A DNA stretch of 37,825 bases from an uncultured Christensenellaceae bacterium (GCA_944376795.1 CALWDW010000003.1:1-37825), one strand, 5' to 3'. Positions 1-6,905 are shown, counted from the first letter of the stretch. The notes: a model not told the origin generated them from the letters alone. Numbers and translations: made by a program.

Positions 1-72
1 TGGGGCAACAAGAAGTACATGAACATGAAGCACCTGGAGGCGGCCCTTGAGGATGCCTCTATTGCTGGCTGA
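1..72 (+). CDS. 3' end of an unidentified gene
   Basis: Reading frame 1 is open from the window edge to a TGA at 70-72 and gives 23 residues starting WGNKKYMN and ending EDASIAG. The 5' part lies outside the window, so the function cannot be told. It is followed at 192-235 by a strong terminator hairpin, which fits a genuine gene end. It sits in the same lower-GC stretch as the ABC exporter and may belong to a mobile or accessory element. Confidence 0.45.
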   Translation, partial: WGNKKYMNMKHLEAALEDASIAG

Positions 73-191
73 CTTCATTCATTCCAGACGCTGCAAACCA
101 AATTTGCGAAAAAATGTTGACACTACCTATTGCCGTACGCCTTTGGTGTTCTTCTCTGTACAGGTGTGATCCTCCCGTTTCGGCAAAAAGA

Positions 192-235
192 AAGAACCGC
201 AATCTTGATACGACTGTATCAAGATTGCGGTTCTT
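192..235. terminator. Perfect 20-bp hairpin, probable bidirectional terminator
   Basis: Arms at 192-211 and 216-235 are exact reverse complements with a 4-nt GACT loop; A-rich and T-rich flanks lie on either side. It sits 120 bp after the rightward gene end at 72 and 105 bp after the stop of the leftward exporter at 341, so it could serve both. Confidence 0.7.
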
Positions 236-289
236 CTTTGGCAACCTTGACAGTAATTGATACAATCGCACGGAACTCTCACGCTATTC

Positions 290-332
290 TACCCCGGGGT
301 AAATAGGGGGTAGAGTTTTTTACCCCGGGGTA
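290..332. repeat. Paired 12-bp palindromes TACCCCGGGGTA
   Basis: The self-complementary dodecamer TACCCCGGGGTA occurs at 290-301 and again at 321-332, 31 bp apart (about three helical turns). The two copies can also pair with each other to make a 12-bp stem with a 19-nt loop. The pair lies just beyond the exporter stop codon. It could be a double operator or a terminator/attenuator; the sequence does not decide. Confidence 0.6.
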
Positions 333-340
333 AAATGTTC

Positions 341-2101
341 TTATTCTGTATAGTACTGTGCTTGCATCTCAAACAATTCTGCATATTGTGCCTGCTTTGC
401 CAACAGCTCATCATGGGTTCCATACTCAATTAAGTTCCCATGTTGCAGTACAGCAATTTGGTCACAGAACCTGCAAACTGACAACCTGTGAGAGATATAC
501 ACAGCTGTTTTTTCACCGATGAGAGAATCAAAACCACGATATAGTTCATCTTCCGCTCTTGGATCCATGGCTGCTGTCGGTTCGTCCAAAACGATCATAG
601 GGGCGTTTTTGGCAAGAGCACGTGCAAGTACGATTTTCTGTGCCTCGCCGCCGGAAGGCTCAAATCCTTCCTCATCAAATCTTCGTCCAACAGTTGTATC
701 TTTTCCTTGAGGTAAGGTTGTTACCTTTGAGCGCAATCCCACCTGTTCGATGATTTCATCCAGTTTATCATCCTTCATTGTTTTTCCAAGAAGGATATTA
801 TCACGGATCGAACAATCAAATAGCTGAAAATCCTGAAAAACGGCAGCGAACTGAGCCAGGTATTGATCGTAATCGTATTTCTGAATGTCGACACCGTCCA
901 TCAAAATAACACCTTCAGTGGGTGCATACAGACGGCACAGCAATTTGATCAGTGTCGTTTTTCCTGAACCATTTTCACCAACAAGTGCAAGGCGTTGACC
1001 GGGCTCAATGACCATATCAATGTGCCGTAGTGCCCAGTTTTCTGCGCCGGGATAGCGAAATCCCACATCGCAGAATTCAATACGATGCTCTTTGCGATGG
1101 ATCGCTCGTTTTTCTCCTGCACGCAGCAGTTGTGGAATGTGGAGGTATTCATCCAGTTGAGCATAATAGAAATCATAAGCACGAATCTCTGTCAGACGAT
1201 CCATTATGCTGCGCATAGATTCAGAGAAAGAGGTTACAGCGCTGATGCACATCGTGAAAGAGCCGATACCCAGGCTTTCCGAAAGCACTTTCCAAATCAG
1301 TACGCCGTATGAAGCGCTTTGCTGGAGGAAGGTCAAGCCCGCACGTTTCACACCGGAAGCAATATAGCAATTATTCTGTTGTGCAATATTCGCGTTGGCT
1401 TTTGCAACCATCTGCTTCTCCCGACTCAGCAGCCATTGCGTTATACCATTCATGCGGATTTCTTTGCCGTATTGCGCTTGCTCAAACAATTCGGCATAGT
1501 AGGTCCATCGGCGGCTGTGTTTCACAACTTCCATAGACAATGACATGGCTTTTTTCATAGCCTTACTTTCAATCAGAGAGGCAGCAACTGCCAATCCGGC
1601 AAACAACAGGATAAACCAGAATTCCATTGTGCTGAGAATGGCAATCAAACCAACAATTGTAATAACCTGACCGAGAATGTTTGCACCGCAATCCAACAGG
1701 TAACCAAAGCCATGATAATCACAAGTCAAAAACTTTTTGGCTTTTTCCTGCATATCACGAAAATCCGGGTTTTCCAGATTGCCATAATCCGCCAGCGCGA
1801 GTCTTTCGTGCAATTCGAATCCAAAGGCTGCATCTACACGACAGCGATGTGTAAAGCAATCCTTCGACAAAAAGGATGTTAGTCCGCTTGATATACAAAT
1901 CCATCCGGCAAACACAAGCACATACAGAATCAGATATTGAAATCGCTGCTGCCCTGTCAGTTCATCAATAACCATCTTGGGAAGTAAAGCAGAAGCAATC
2001 GGCGTGATCGCGGTAACAATTTGCAGGAGAAAAAGCCAGATGATATATTTCTTGTCGTATTTCCACCCTTGTTTCAGAAAAAAAGAAAAACCCTTCAACA
2101 T
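341..2101 (-). CDS. ABC exporter, fused permease and ATPase
   Basis: Encodes a 586-residue half-size ABC exporter, a membrane protein that couples ATP hydrolysis to substrate export and works as a dimer. The N-terminal half has hydrophobic segments beginning IIWLFLLQIV. The C-terminal ATPase carries Walker A GENGSGKTT (about residue 373), Q-loop FQDFQLF, signature SGGEAQ (about 480), Walker B MIVLDEP (about 502) and the switch His in SHRLS. I chose the ATG at 2101 because AAGGAGG lies 8 nt upstream; the frame is open further upstream without a comparable site. Base composition is lower in GC than the rest of the window, suggesting transfer. A promoter and an 11-codon ORF lie upstream. The family includes peptide/bacteriocin exporters and multidrug pumps; the substrate is unknown. 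Confidence 0.9.
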   Translation of the reverse strand: MLKGFSFFLKQGWKYDKKYIIWLFLLQIVTAITPIASALLPKMVIDELTGQQRFQYLILYVLVFAGWICISSGLTSFLSKDCFTHRCRVDAAFGFELHERLALADYGNLENPDFRDMQEKAKKFLTCDYHGFGYLLDCGANILGQVITIVGLIAILSTMEFWFILLFAGLAVAASLIESKAMKKAMSLSMEVVKHSRRWTYYAELFEQAQYGKEIRMNGITQWLLSREKQMVAKANANIAQQNNCYIASGVKRAGLTFLQQSASYGVLIWKVLSESLGIGSFTMCISAVTSFSESMRSIMDRLTEIRAYDFYYAQLDEYLHIPQLLRAGEKRAIHRKEHRIEFCDVGFRYPGAENWALRHIDMVIEPGQRLALVGENGSGKTTLIKLLCRLYAPTEGVILMDGVDIQKYDYDQYLAQFAAVFQDFQLFDCSIRDNILLGKTMKDDKLDEIIEQVGLRSKVTTLPQGKDTTVGRRFDEEGFEPSGGEAQKIVLARALAKNAPMIVLDEPTAAMDPRAEDELYRGFDSLIGEKTAVYISHRLSVCRFCDQIAVLQHGNLIEYGTHDELLAKQAQYAELFEMQAQYYTE

Positions 2102-2237
2102 AATTGTTTCCTCCTTGAATTTCATCAGCTTCAAAAGGGCATAAAAATACCGCAGTAAGCTGAATGCCTTCAAAAAGGCAACATTAACATAAGCTCAGAT
2201 GTTCCATCCGAACATTTATGCTTCAACTTCCTGCGGC

Positions 2238-2273
2238 TTAGCCGATGATAAAGGGCTTGTACATGCTTTTCAT
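2238..2273 (-). CDS. Candidate 11-codon peptide ORF upstream of the ABC exporter
   Basis: ATG at 2273 opens an 11-codon frame reading MKSMYKPFIIG, ending in TAA. A strong GAGGAGG ribosome site lies 7 nt upstream, and the -10 of a near-consensus promoter is about 20 bp upstream, so this is the first ORF on the exporter transcript. It is cationic at the N-terminus and hydrophobic at the C-terminus. It could be a secreted peptide substrate of the exporter, a regulatory leader peptide, or a chance ORF. I know no family it belongs to. Confidence 0.4.
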   Translation of the reverse strand: MKSMYKPFIIG

Positions 2274-2293
2274 ATCAAAGCCTCCTCTCTTTT

Positions 2294-2322
2294 ATAATAG
2301 TATATACGGAGGATATTGTCAA
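2294..2322 (-). promoter_or_regulatory. Sigma-A promoter for small ORF and ABC exporter
   Basis: On the minus strand TTGACA (2317-2322) and TATTAT (2294-2299) are separated by 17 bp. Transcription would begin a few bases before the Shine-Dalgarno site of the 11-codon ORF, giving a very short 5' leader, and reach the exporter about 190 bp downstream. Confidence 0.75.
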
Positions 2323-2379
2323 TTAAAGCAAATGATGCTTTCGTGTTCTATTGTGTTCTTGTGTGTAACTGTATCGATC

Positions 2380-2465
2380 ATGGGGTAAAACGGACATCTT
2401 GTTTTTGAGGTTCTGATCGTAAAAAGAGCAGAAAACCTCATCGCCAGGGGAGAAAATTACCCCAT
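2380..2465. repeat. Nested inverted repeat in intergenic region
   Basis: ATGGGGTAA (2380-2388) is the exact reverse complement of TTACCCCAT (2457-2465), and within it GAGGTT (2407-2412) faces AACCTC (2434-2439). The core GGGGTAA also occurs in the palindromes at 290-332 on the other side of the exporter. No gene is visible between 2323 and 2571. Confidence 0.45.
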
Positions 2466-2478
2466 CCCTGAAATAGCA

Positions 2479-2520
2479 AAAGGCTCAAAAGCCCTGCGAT
2501 TACAGGGTTTCTGAGCCTTT
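2479..2520. terminator. Two-tier hairpin, probable terminator
   Basis: AAAGGCTCA (2479-2487) pairs with TGAGCCTTT (2512-2520), and inside it CCCTG (2492-2496) pairs with CAGGG (2503-2507). The A/T-rich ends allow it to terminate from either side. Confidence 0.55.
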
Positions 2521-2535
2521 GAAGTATAAAAAATT

Positions 2536-2568
2536 CATCACCCAGTTTGTATCAAAAACTAGGTGATG
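2536..2568 (-). terminator. Terminator of tRNA-Ala
   Basis: CATCACC (2536-2542) pairs with GGTGATG (2562-2568) and inner AGTTT pairs with AAACT. On the minus strand it lies directly after the tRNA 3' end and is followed by a T-rich run. Confidence 0.7.
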
Positions 2569-2571
2569 ATG

Positions 2572-2648
2572 TGGTGGAGAATAGGGGACTTGAACCCCTG
2601 GCCTCTTGACTGCCAGTCAAGCGCTCTAGCCAACTGAGCTAATCCCCC
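2572..2648 (-). tRNA. tRNA-Ala (anticodon GGC)
   Basis: A 77-nt tRNA with encoded CCA. The anticodon stem CTTGA/TCAAG encloses loop CTGGCAG, anticodon GGC, reading GCC/GCU alanine codons. The acceptor stem GGGGGAT/ATTCTCC contains the G3:U70 pair that is the alanine identity element. The T-arm AGGGG-TTCAAGT-CCCCT is intact. It is driven by the promoter at 2692-2720 and terminated at 2536-2568. The lower-GC accessory DNA to its left adjoins its 3' side. Confidence 0.97.
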
Positions 2649-2691
2649 ACGCAGCGCTCTCGGCGCCGTGGTTTCGCTGACCACAAGAAGC

Positions 2692-2720
2692 ATTATACCC
2701 AAGCTCCGCCTATTTGTCAA
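2692..2720 (-). promoter_or_regulatory. Sigma-A promoter of tRNA-Ala
   Basis: Minus-strand TTGACA (2715-2720), 17-bp spacer, TATAAT (2692-2697): a consensus promoter about 45 bp before the mature tRNA 5' end. Confidence 0.85.
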
Positions 2721-2840
2721 CACCCTCTTTTGAAAATTTTGCATTTTTTCGTCTCTGCATGGAGCATACGTAAAAGAGCCCACAATTACGCCTAAATTTG
2801 CGTGTCATCTACAAAAGAACAGGGCGCCGATCCACGACGG

Positions 2841-3123
2841 CACCTCTTGGTCTGCCGAAAACCTCCAGGAAAATATCTCCCCAGAAAAGGAAATCTTATG
2901 TGGCGCAGCCGCATCGGGGAACTCTCGCCAAGGGTTCCCCCGCCGTTTTGCGTTCCAAAGGGGCATGGAATGCCACGCCTGCGCTTGAGGAAAAACATAG
3001 AATTTCGTCCTCTGCAGGGGATGACAAGGGCTTTTCCCTTCCACCCCGCCGTCTTTTGCAAAAGGCGGGAGAAAACTTTGGGACGGGTTCTTGGTGATCG
3101 TTCTTTACTGACAGACCAAGAGG
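2841..3123. repeat. Foldback/MITE-like intergenic repeat
   Basis: The 12-bp arms CCTCTTGGTCTG (2843-2854) and CAGACCAAGAGG (3112-3123) are exact inverted repeats bounding about 280 bp. No credible gene lies inside; the open frames here lack ribosome sites and overlap on both strands. The segment 3041-3083, with the palindromic core CTTTTGCAAAAG, is closely matched in reverse orientation at 18209-18250, so this appears to be a dispersed repeat family. Confidence 0.5.
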
Positions 3124-3142
3124 CGCCGCCCCGAGGCGGCGC
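3123..3142 (-). terminator. GC-rich hairpin after spoIVA
   Basis: GCGCCGCC (3123-3130) pairs with GGCGGCGC (3135-3142) around a 4-nt loop, 25 bp after the spoIVA stop. It lacks a clear T run on the minus strand, so it may be a weak terminator or the end of the adjoining repeat. Confidence 0.5.
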
Positions 3143-3167
3143 TTCTCATTCATGGCTCCCGCAATCC

Positions 3168-4646
3168 TCAAATCACAATGCATACCACGCCGCCCGAACC
3201 ATCGTTGACGATCTTCTCCAGGGTACTGCGGATCTGGGCCTGCACCTCTCCAGGCATGCGCATCAGCTTTTGGTTCAGCCCCTCCCGTACCAGGTCATGC
3301 AGGGACTTGCCAAAGATCTCGGTGCTCCAAAGCTCCTCGGGATTTTTCTCAAATCCAGACAGCAGGTAACGAATCAATTCCTCTGACTGGTGTTCGGTTC
3401 CCACGGCCGGCGATACCTCGGTATCGATATCCACCCGCATGATGTGCCAGGACGGGGCGCTGGCCCGCAGACGGACTCCAAACTGCCCGCCTTGGCGAAC
3501 CACCTTGGGTTCCTCCAGCGTCAGCTCCTCCATGCTGGGAGCAATCAGCCCATACCCGGTAGAACGGACCTGCTCTAGGGCGCCGGCCATCCTGTCGTAT
3601 TCCTTTTTGGCGCGAATCAGTTCGCCCATCATGCCCATCAGCGCTGTTTCATTATCTATGACACATCCACAGCTATCGCTGAGTACCTTGTAGTAGAGGG
3701 AACCCGGCACCTTGAGCGCGGCGCGCAGGTTTCCGTTCTCCGGCCGGATCTCCTCCACGCTGACGCTTTCGCACCAAGCACTGGGCGAAAAGGCCTCGCA
3801 CAGCGCCGGATAATCCCGCAACTTGCGCAGCTTCTTGCCCGCCTCCCGCAGTTGAGCTACGATGGACTTCCATATCCAGTGCTCCCGATCCAGGGCGCAG
3901 ATCCAAGCGGGAACCTCCATCTCCACCTGGCAAAGAGGGAACTCGTGCAGCACAGCCGTCAGAATCTCCTGAATGGTCTCCTTCTCCATGTGCAGCACAT
4001 CCACGGCCAGCACCGGCACCTCATACTCCTTCTGGAGGTTTTCAGCTAATTCCCGGGTTTCCTGCGCCTGTGGGCTGGCGGTATTGAGAACCACGGCAAA
4101 GGGCTTCCCCAGTCCTCGGAGCTCCTGTACAACCCGCTTCTCGGCGGGGATATAGGCCTCCCGAGGAAGCTCGGTAACCGTGCCGTCGGTGGTCACCACC
4201 AGCCCAATGGTGGTATGGTCCCGGATCACCTTCTGGGTACCGGTTTCTGCCGCGACCTCAAAGGGAACTTCCTGGGCAAACCAAGGCGTCCGCACCATCC
4301 GCGGATGCCCGTCCTCCATGATTCCCAGGGCTCCTTCCACCATGTACCCGACGCAATCCACCAGCCGGAAAGCGCACCGGGTATTCTCTCCCAGCGTCAC
4401 CTCCATAGATTCACTGGGTATGAACTGCATTTGAGTGGTCATGATGGTCTTGCCCGAACCGGACTGAGGCAATTCATCCTGGACGCGGGTTTTCTGCCAG
4501 GACTCCTCCATCCCGGGCAGGACCAGGGAATCCATAAGACGACGGATCAGCGTGCTTTTTCCCGTGCGCACCGGTCCCACTACACCAATATACAGTTCGC
4601 CTCCGGTGCGCTGCGCGATCTGCTGATAGACATCATAATTGCCCAT
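3168..4646 (-). CDS. spoIVA: Stage IV sporulation protein A (spore coat ATPase)
   Basis: A 492-residue SpoIVA, full length for the family. In spore formers SpoIVA is made in the mother cell, hydrolyses ATP and polymerises on the forespore membrane as the base of the coat. The N-terminus MGNYDVYQQIAQRTGG is characteristic, followed by Walker A GPVRTGKST (residues 24-32) and the conserved DELPQSGSGKTIMTTQ segment. The C-terminal part contains the tail domain ending near VNDGSGGVVCIVI, which in the family directs localisation. The ATG at 4646 fits the family N-terminus, although the upstream ribosome site (GGGGGA) is only moderate. A sigma-E-like promoter lies 39 bp upstream. Its presence marks the organism as a likely endospore former. 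Confidence 0.97.
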   Translation of the reverse strand: MGNYDVYQQIAQRTGGELYIGVVGPVRTGKSTLIRRLMDSLVLPGMEESWQKTRVQDELPQSGSGKTIMTTQMQFIPSESMEVTLGENTRCAFRLVDCVGYMVEGALGIMEDGHPRMVRTPWFAQEVPFEVAAETGTQKVIRDHTTIGLVVTTDGTVTELPREAYIPAEKRVVQELRGLGKPFAVVLNTASPQAQETRELAENLQKEYEVPVLAVDVLHMEKETIQEILTAVLHEFPLCQVEMEVPAWICALDREHWIWKSIVAQLREAGKKLRKLRDYPALCEAFSPSAWCESVSVEEIRPENGNLRAALKVPGSLYYKVLSDSCGCVIDNETALMGMMGELIRAKKEYDRMAGALEQVRSTGYGLIAPSMEELTLEEPKVVRQGGQFGVRLRASAPSWHIMRVDIDTEVSPAVGTEHQSEELIRYLLSGFEKNPEELWSTEIFGKSLHDLVREGLNQKLMRMPGEVQAQIRSTLEKIVNDGSGGVVCIVI

Positions 4647-4684
4647 ATTTCTTATCCCCCATCCAACTGGTTCTTGTCTTCTCC

Positions 4685-4713
4685 ACTATACGAGGGCTCG
4701 ACCGATTTTATGC
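4685..4713 (-). promoter_or_regulatory. Sigma-E-like promoter of spoIVA
   Basis: On the minus strand GCATAAA (4707-4713), a 14-bp spacer and CGTATAGT (4685-4692) resemble the mother-cell sigma-E pattern (KMATATT, CATACAHT). No good sigma-A match lies in the same place. This agrees with known sigma-E control of spoIVA in Bacillus; it is an inference by motif. Confidence 0.5.
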
Positions 4714-4733
4714 CCTCCCCCGAAAAAAAGCCC

Positions 4734-4763
4734 TTGACAAGACGCGGAGGGCCGGCTTATACT
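4734..4763 (+). promoter_or_regulatory. Sigma-A promoter of the DAHP synthase leader
   Basis: TTGACA (4734-4739), an 18-bp spacer and TATACT (4758-4763). It starts a leader of about 230 nt before the aroF start codon. It is back-to-back with the spoIVA promoter. Confidence 0.8.
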
Positions 4764-4793
4764 ACAGAAAATTCTAGGAAGGAGGCGGACGAA

Positions 4794-4904
4794 GTGATCA
4801 ACCTTCGTACAGCGCGGCGGGCCGGCAGCTATGATTGTGGTTTCTATTTTATTAGCTTTAGCTATTACGGCTTGAGCTCTTTTTGCTGTCGAAAGGAATC
4901 CTAA
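4794..4904 (+). CDS. Phe/Tyr-rich leader peptide of DAHP synthase gene
   Basis: A GTG at 4794, 8 nt after an AAGGAGG site, opens a 36-codon frame ending in TAA at 4902. Its middle part, SYDCGFYFISFSYYGLSSF, holds four Phe and four Tyr codons. It ends 28 bp before a strong intrinsic terminator (4933-4965), and the next gene is DAHP synthase, the first enzyme of Phe/Tyr/Trp synthesis. This is the arrangement of ribosome-mediated attenuation: stalling at Phe/Tyr codons would favour read-through. A hairpin (ACGAAG 4789-4794 with CTTCGT 4803-4808) overlaps the start codon, and a larger one (GCCG 4821/CGGC 4868 with AGCTA/TAGCT) spans the Phe/Tyr run. An overlapping 14-codon frame at 4831 lacks a ribosome site. 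Confidence 0.7.
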   Translation: MINLRTARRAGSYDCGFYFISFSYYGLSSFCCRKES

Positions 4905-4932
4905 TCCGCCGCCGCAATCCACCGCGACCAAG

Positions 4933-4965
4933 AAACGGTATCCTCCGATAGCGAGGATACCGTTT
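4933..4965 (+). terminator. Attenuator terminator in the aroF leader
   Basis: A perfect 13-bp stem (4933-4945 with 4953-4965, arms AAACGGTATCCTC/GAGGATACCGTTT) with a 7-nt loop, continuing into a T-rich run. It lies between the leader peptide and aroF, so transcription must read through it to express the enzyme. I could not identify a convincing antiterminator stem by eye. Confidence 0.85.
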
Positions 4966-4999
4966 TTCTATTTGACTACACTGCAAAGGAGAAACTGCT

Positions 5000-6025
5000 A
5001 TGATTGTCATTCTGAATTCTCACCCCAGCCAGGAACGCGTCCACGAATTGGTAAACCAGCTCACAAACCTGGGACTATCCACCCACCTCAGCGAAGGCCA
5101 GGAGGCCACCATCATCGGCCTCATCGGCGATACTTCCCGGGTGGATATGGACGCCATCCGCGCCAATGACATTGTGAAGGACGTGATGCGCGTCACCGAA
5201 CCCTATAAGGCTGTAAACCGGAAATTTCACCCGGACGACTCCATTTTCCCCATCGCGGGACGACAGGTTGGCGAGGGCTTTTTCCAGGTAATCGCCGGCC
5301 CCTGCTCGGTTGAGAGCGAAGAGCAGATCATCTCGGTCGCCCAGGACGTGAAAAAGAGCGGCGCCTCCTTCCTCCGGGGCGGCGCCTTCAAGCCTCGCAC
5401 CTCACCCTACGCCTTTCAGGGGCTAAAGGCCGAAGGGCTGGAGCTTCTTCTGGAGGCCAAGCGCGCCACGGGCCTTCCCATCGTCACCGAGCTTATGAAT
5501 ATCAACCATCTGGAAGCCTTCCGGGACGTGGACGTAATCCAGGTGGGCGCACGGAACATGCAGAATTTTGAAATGCTCCGGGAACTGGGGCACTGCGATA
5601 AGCCCATCCTCCTCAAGCGCGGCCTGGCAAATACCCTGGAGGAGTTCCTGATGAGCGCGGAATACATCGTCTCCGGAGGCAACGAGCGGGTCATCCTATG
5701 CGAGCGGGGCATCCGCACCTTTGAGACCATGACCCGCAATACCCTGGACATCGCTGCCATCCCCTTGATTAAGCGCATCAGCCATCTGCCTGTGATCGTA
5801 GATCCCAGCCACGCCACCGGGCTTCCCTTCCTGGTAGAGCCCTTGGCCAAGGCCGCCATCGCCGCCGGCGCCGATGGGCTCATGGTGGAGGTCCACAACA
5901 ATCCTAAGGCCGCCCTCTGTGACGGCGCCCAATCCATCACCCCGGCGCAGTTTGACCACCTCATGGGCGAAGTAACCCGGCGGACGTCCTTTGAGGGCAA
6001 ACGCCTCGGTTGCGAAGCGGAATAG
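5000..6025 (+). CDS. aroF: 3-deoxy-7-phosphoheptulonate (DAHP) synthase
   Basis: A 341-residue cytoplasmic enzyme that condenses phosphoenolpyruvate and erythrose 4-phosphate to DAHP, the entry step of the shikimate pathway. The N-terminal 90 residues form a ferredoxin-like domain of the type that gives Tyr/Phe feedback inhibition in Thermotoga DAHP synthase. The catalytic barrel carries IAGPCSVES, FLRGGAFKPRTSPY, KPILLKRG and the metal/substrate motif VDPSHATG near residue 270, placing it in the type I-beta class. The ATG at 5000 follows AAAGGAG at good spacing. A terminator and a Phe/Tyr-rich leader ORF upstream indicate transcription attenuation. The next gene starts 12 bp after the stop, so the two are likely co-transcribed. 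Confidence 0.96.
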   Translation: MIVILNSHPSQERVHELVNQLTNLGLSTHLSEGQEATIIGLIGDTSRVDMDAIRANDIVKDVMRVTEPYKAVNRKFHPDDSIFPIAGRQVGEGFFQVIAGPCSVESEEQIISVAQDVKKSGASFLRGGAFKPRTSPYAFQGLKAEGLELLLEAKRATGLPIVTELMNINHLEAFRDVDVIQVGARNMQNFEMLRELGHCDKPILLKRGLANTLEEFLMSAEYIVSGGNERVILCERGIRTFETMTRNTLDIAAIPLIKRISHLPVIVDPSHATGLPFLVEPLAKAAIAAGADGLMVEVHNNPKAALCDGAQSITPAQFDHLMGEVTRRTSFEGKRLGCEAE

Positions 6026-6036
6026 GGGGGGGTTCT

Positions 6037-6804
6037 ATGCTGCGCCCCCAAGTATTCCCCATACTTGAGTACGATGAAGATCCCCATGCCCTCATCAATC
6101 CGTCGGACCATTTCTCTGCCGGCGTCCTGCCAGAGCGGGCAGTACTCTGCTTTTTCCCCGACGTCATGCACATGCTGCAGGAAGAAGACGAACTGACCGA
6201 GATTACCCGGCTCCAAGGGGAATATGGCCAAGCGCCCATTTACCGTATCCAGCGGCACAACCAGGAGATCGCCTTGCTGAATCCCTTGGTGGGCGCACCG
6301 CTGGCGGCGGGGAACCTGGAAGAAGCCATCGCTCTGGGCGCAAGAAAAATCTTGGCCTGCGGCGGTGGCGGGCGCATCCAGAAAGAACTCACGGCGGGAC
6401 ATTTGCTTCTTCCCACGGAGGCAGTCCGGGACGAAGGCATGTCCTATCACTACCTTCCGCCCAGCCGCACGGTTGTCCTGAATCCCCGATGCGTGGAGGC
6501 CGTGGCGGAGTTTCTGAAAGAAGCGGGCGTCTCCTTCCTCAAGGGCAAGACCTGGACCACCGACGCCTTCTATCGGGAGACCCCCGGGCGCATCGCGCAC
6601 CGTCGGGAAGAAGGCTGTCTCCTTGTGGAAATGGAGTGTGCTGCGCTGGCTGCGGTGGCGCAGTTCCGCGGGGTAGACTTCGCCCAGATCCTCTACGGCG
6701 GGGATGACGTCTCTGGAGAGACCTGGTCCAAAGGCCGATGGAAGCGTTATGGCATCCGGCGCCAGGTGTTGGAACTGACGTTGGATGCCGTGCTTGCGCT
6801 CTAG
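6037..6804 (+). CDS. Nucleoside phosphorylase-family protein
   Basis: A 255-residue protein of the purine/uridine phosphorylase superfamily, which cleaves nucleosides with phosphate to give a base and ribose 1-phosphate. Family traits are NPLVGAPLAAGNLEEAIALGA, the glycine-rich CGGGGRIQ phosphate region, KTWTTDAFYRE and VEMECAAL, the ribose-binding EME motif. The substrate (uridine, purine nucleoside or methylthioadenosine-like) cannot be assigned. I chose ATG 6037 because an earlier ATG at 6010 overlaps aroF; the only ribosome site is a run of eight G (6025-6032) sharing the last base of the aroF stop. It is probably co-transcribed with aroF. Confidence 0.85.
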   Translation: MLRPQVFPILEYDEDPHALINPSDHFSAGVLPERAVLCFFPDVMHMLQEEDELTEITRLQGEYGQAPIYRIQRHNQEIALLNPLVGAPLAAGNLEEAIALGARKILACGGGGRIQKELTAGHLLLPTEAVRDEGMSYHYLPPSRTVVLNPRCVEAVAEFLKEAGVSFLKGKTWTTDAFYRETPGRIAHRREEGCLLVEMECAALAAVAQFRGVDFAQILYGGDDVSGETWSKGRWKRYGIRRQVLELTLDAVLAL

Positions 6805-6905
6805 CCCGTCATTCGCATGCATGCCCCCTCTCTTATTTCCATGCGGGTAATGACAGTTCCGTCTCATATCGGTCAAGCTCGTACATAGCGTCCACTGTCC
6901 AGGCG

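Noticed and set aside
59..271. 70-codon leftward ORF at the left edge.
   Set aside because: It spans a perfect terminator hairpin and has no ribosome site.
2798..3386. Long overlapping open frames on both strands (for example 194 codons rightward) upstream of spoIVA.
   Set aside because: No ribosome site, arginine/proline-rich frequent-shadow composition, runs antisense into spoIVA, and the DNA is better explained as a foldback repeat.
4831..4875. Fourteen-codon hydrophobic ORF (MIVVSILLALAITA) overlapping the aroF leader peptide.
   Set aside because: No ribosome site; the GTG frame with AAGGAGG and Phe/Tyr codons explains the leader better.
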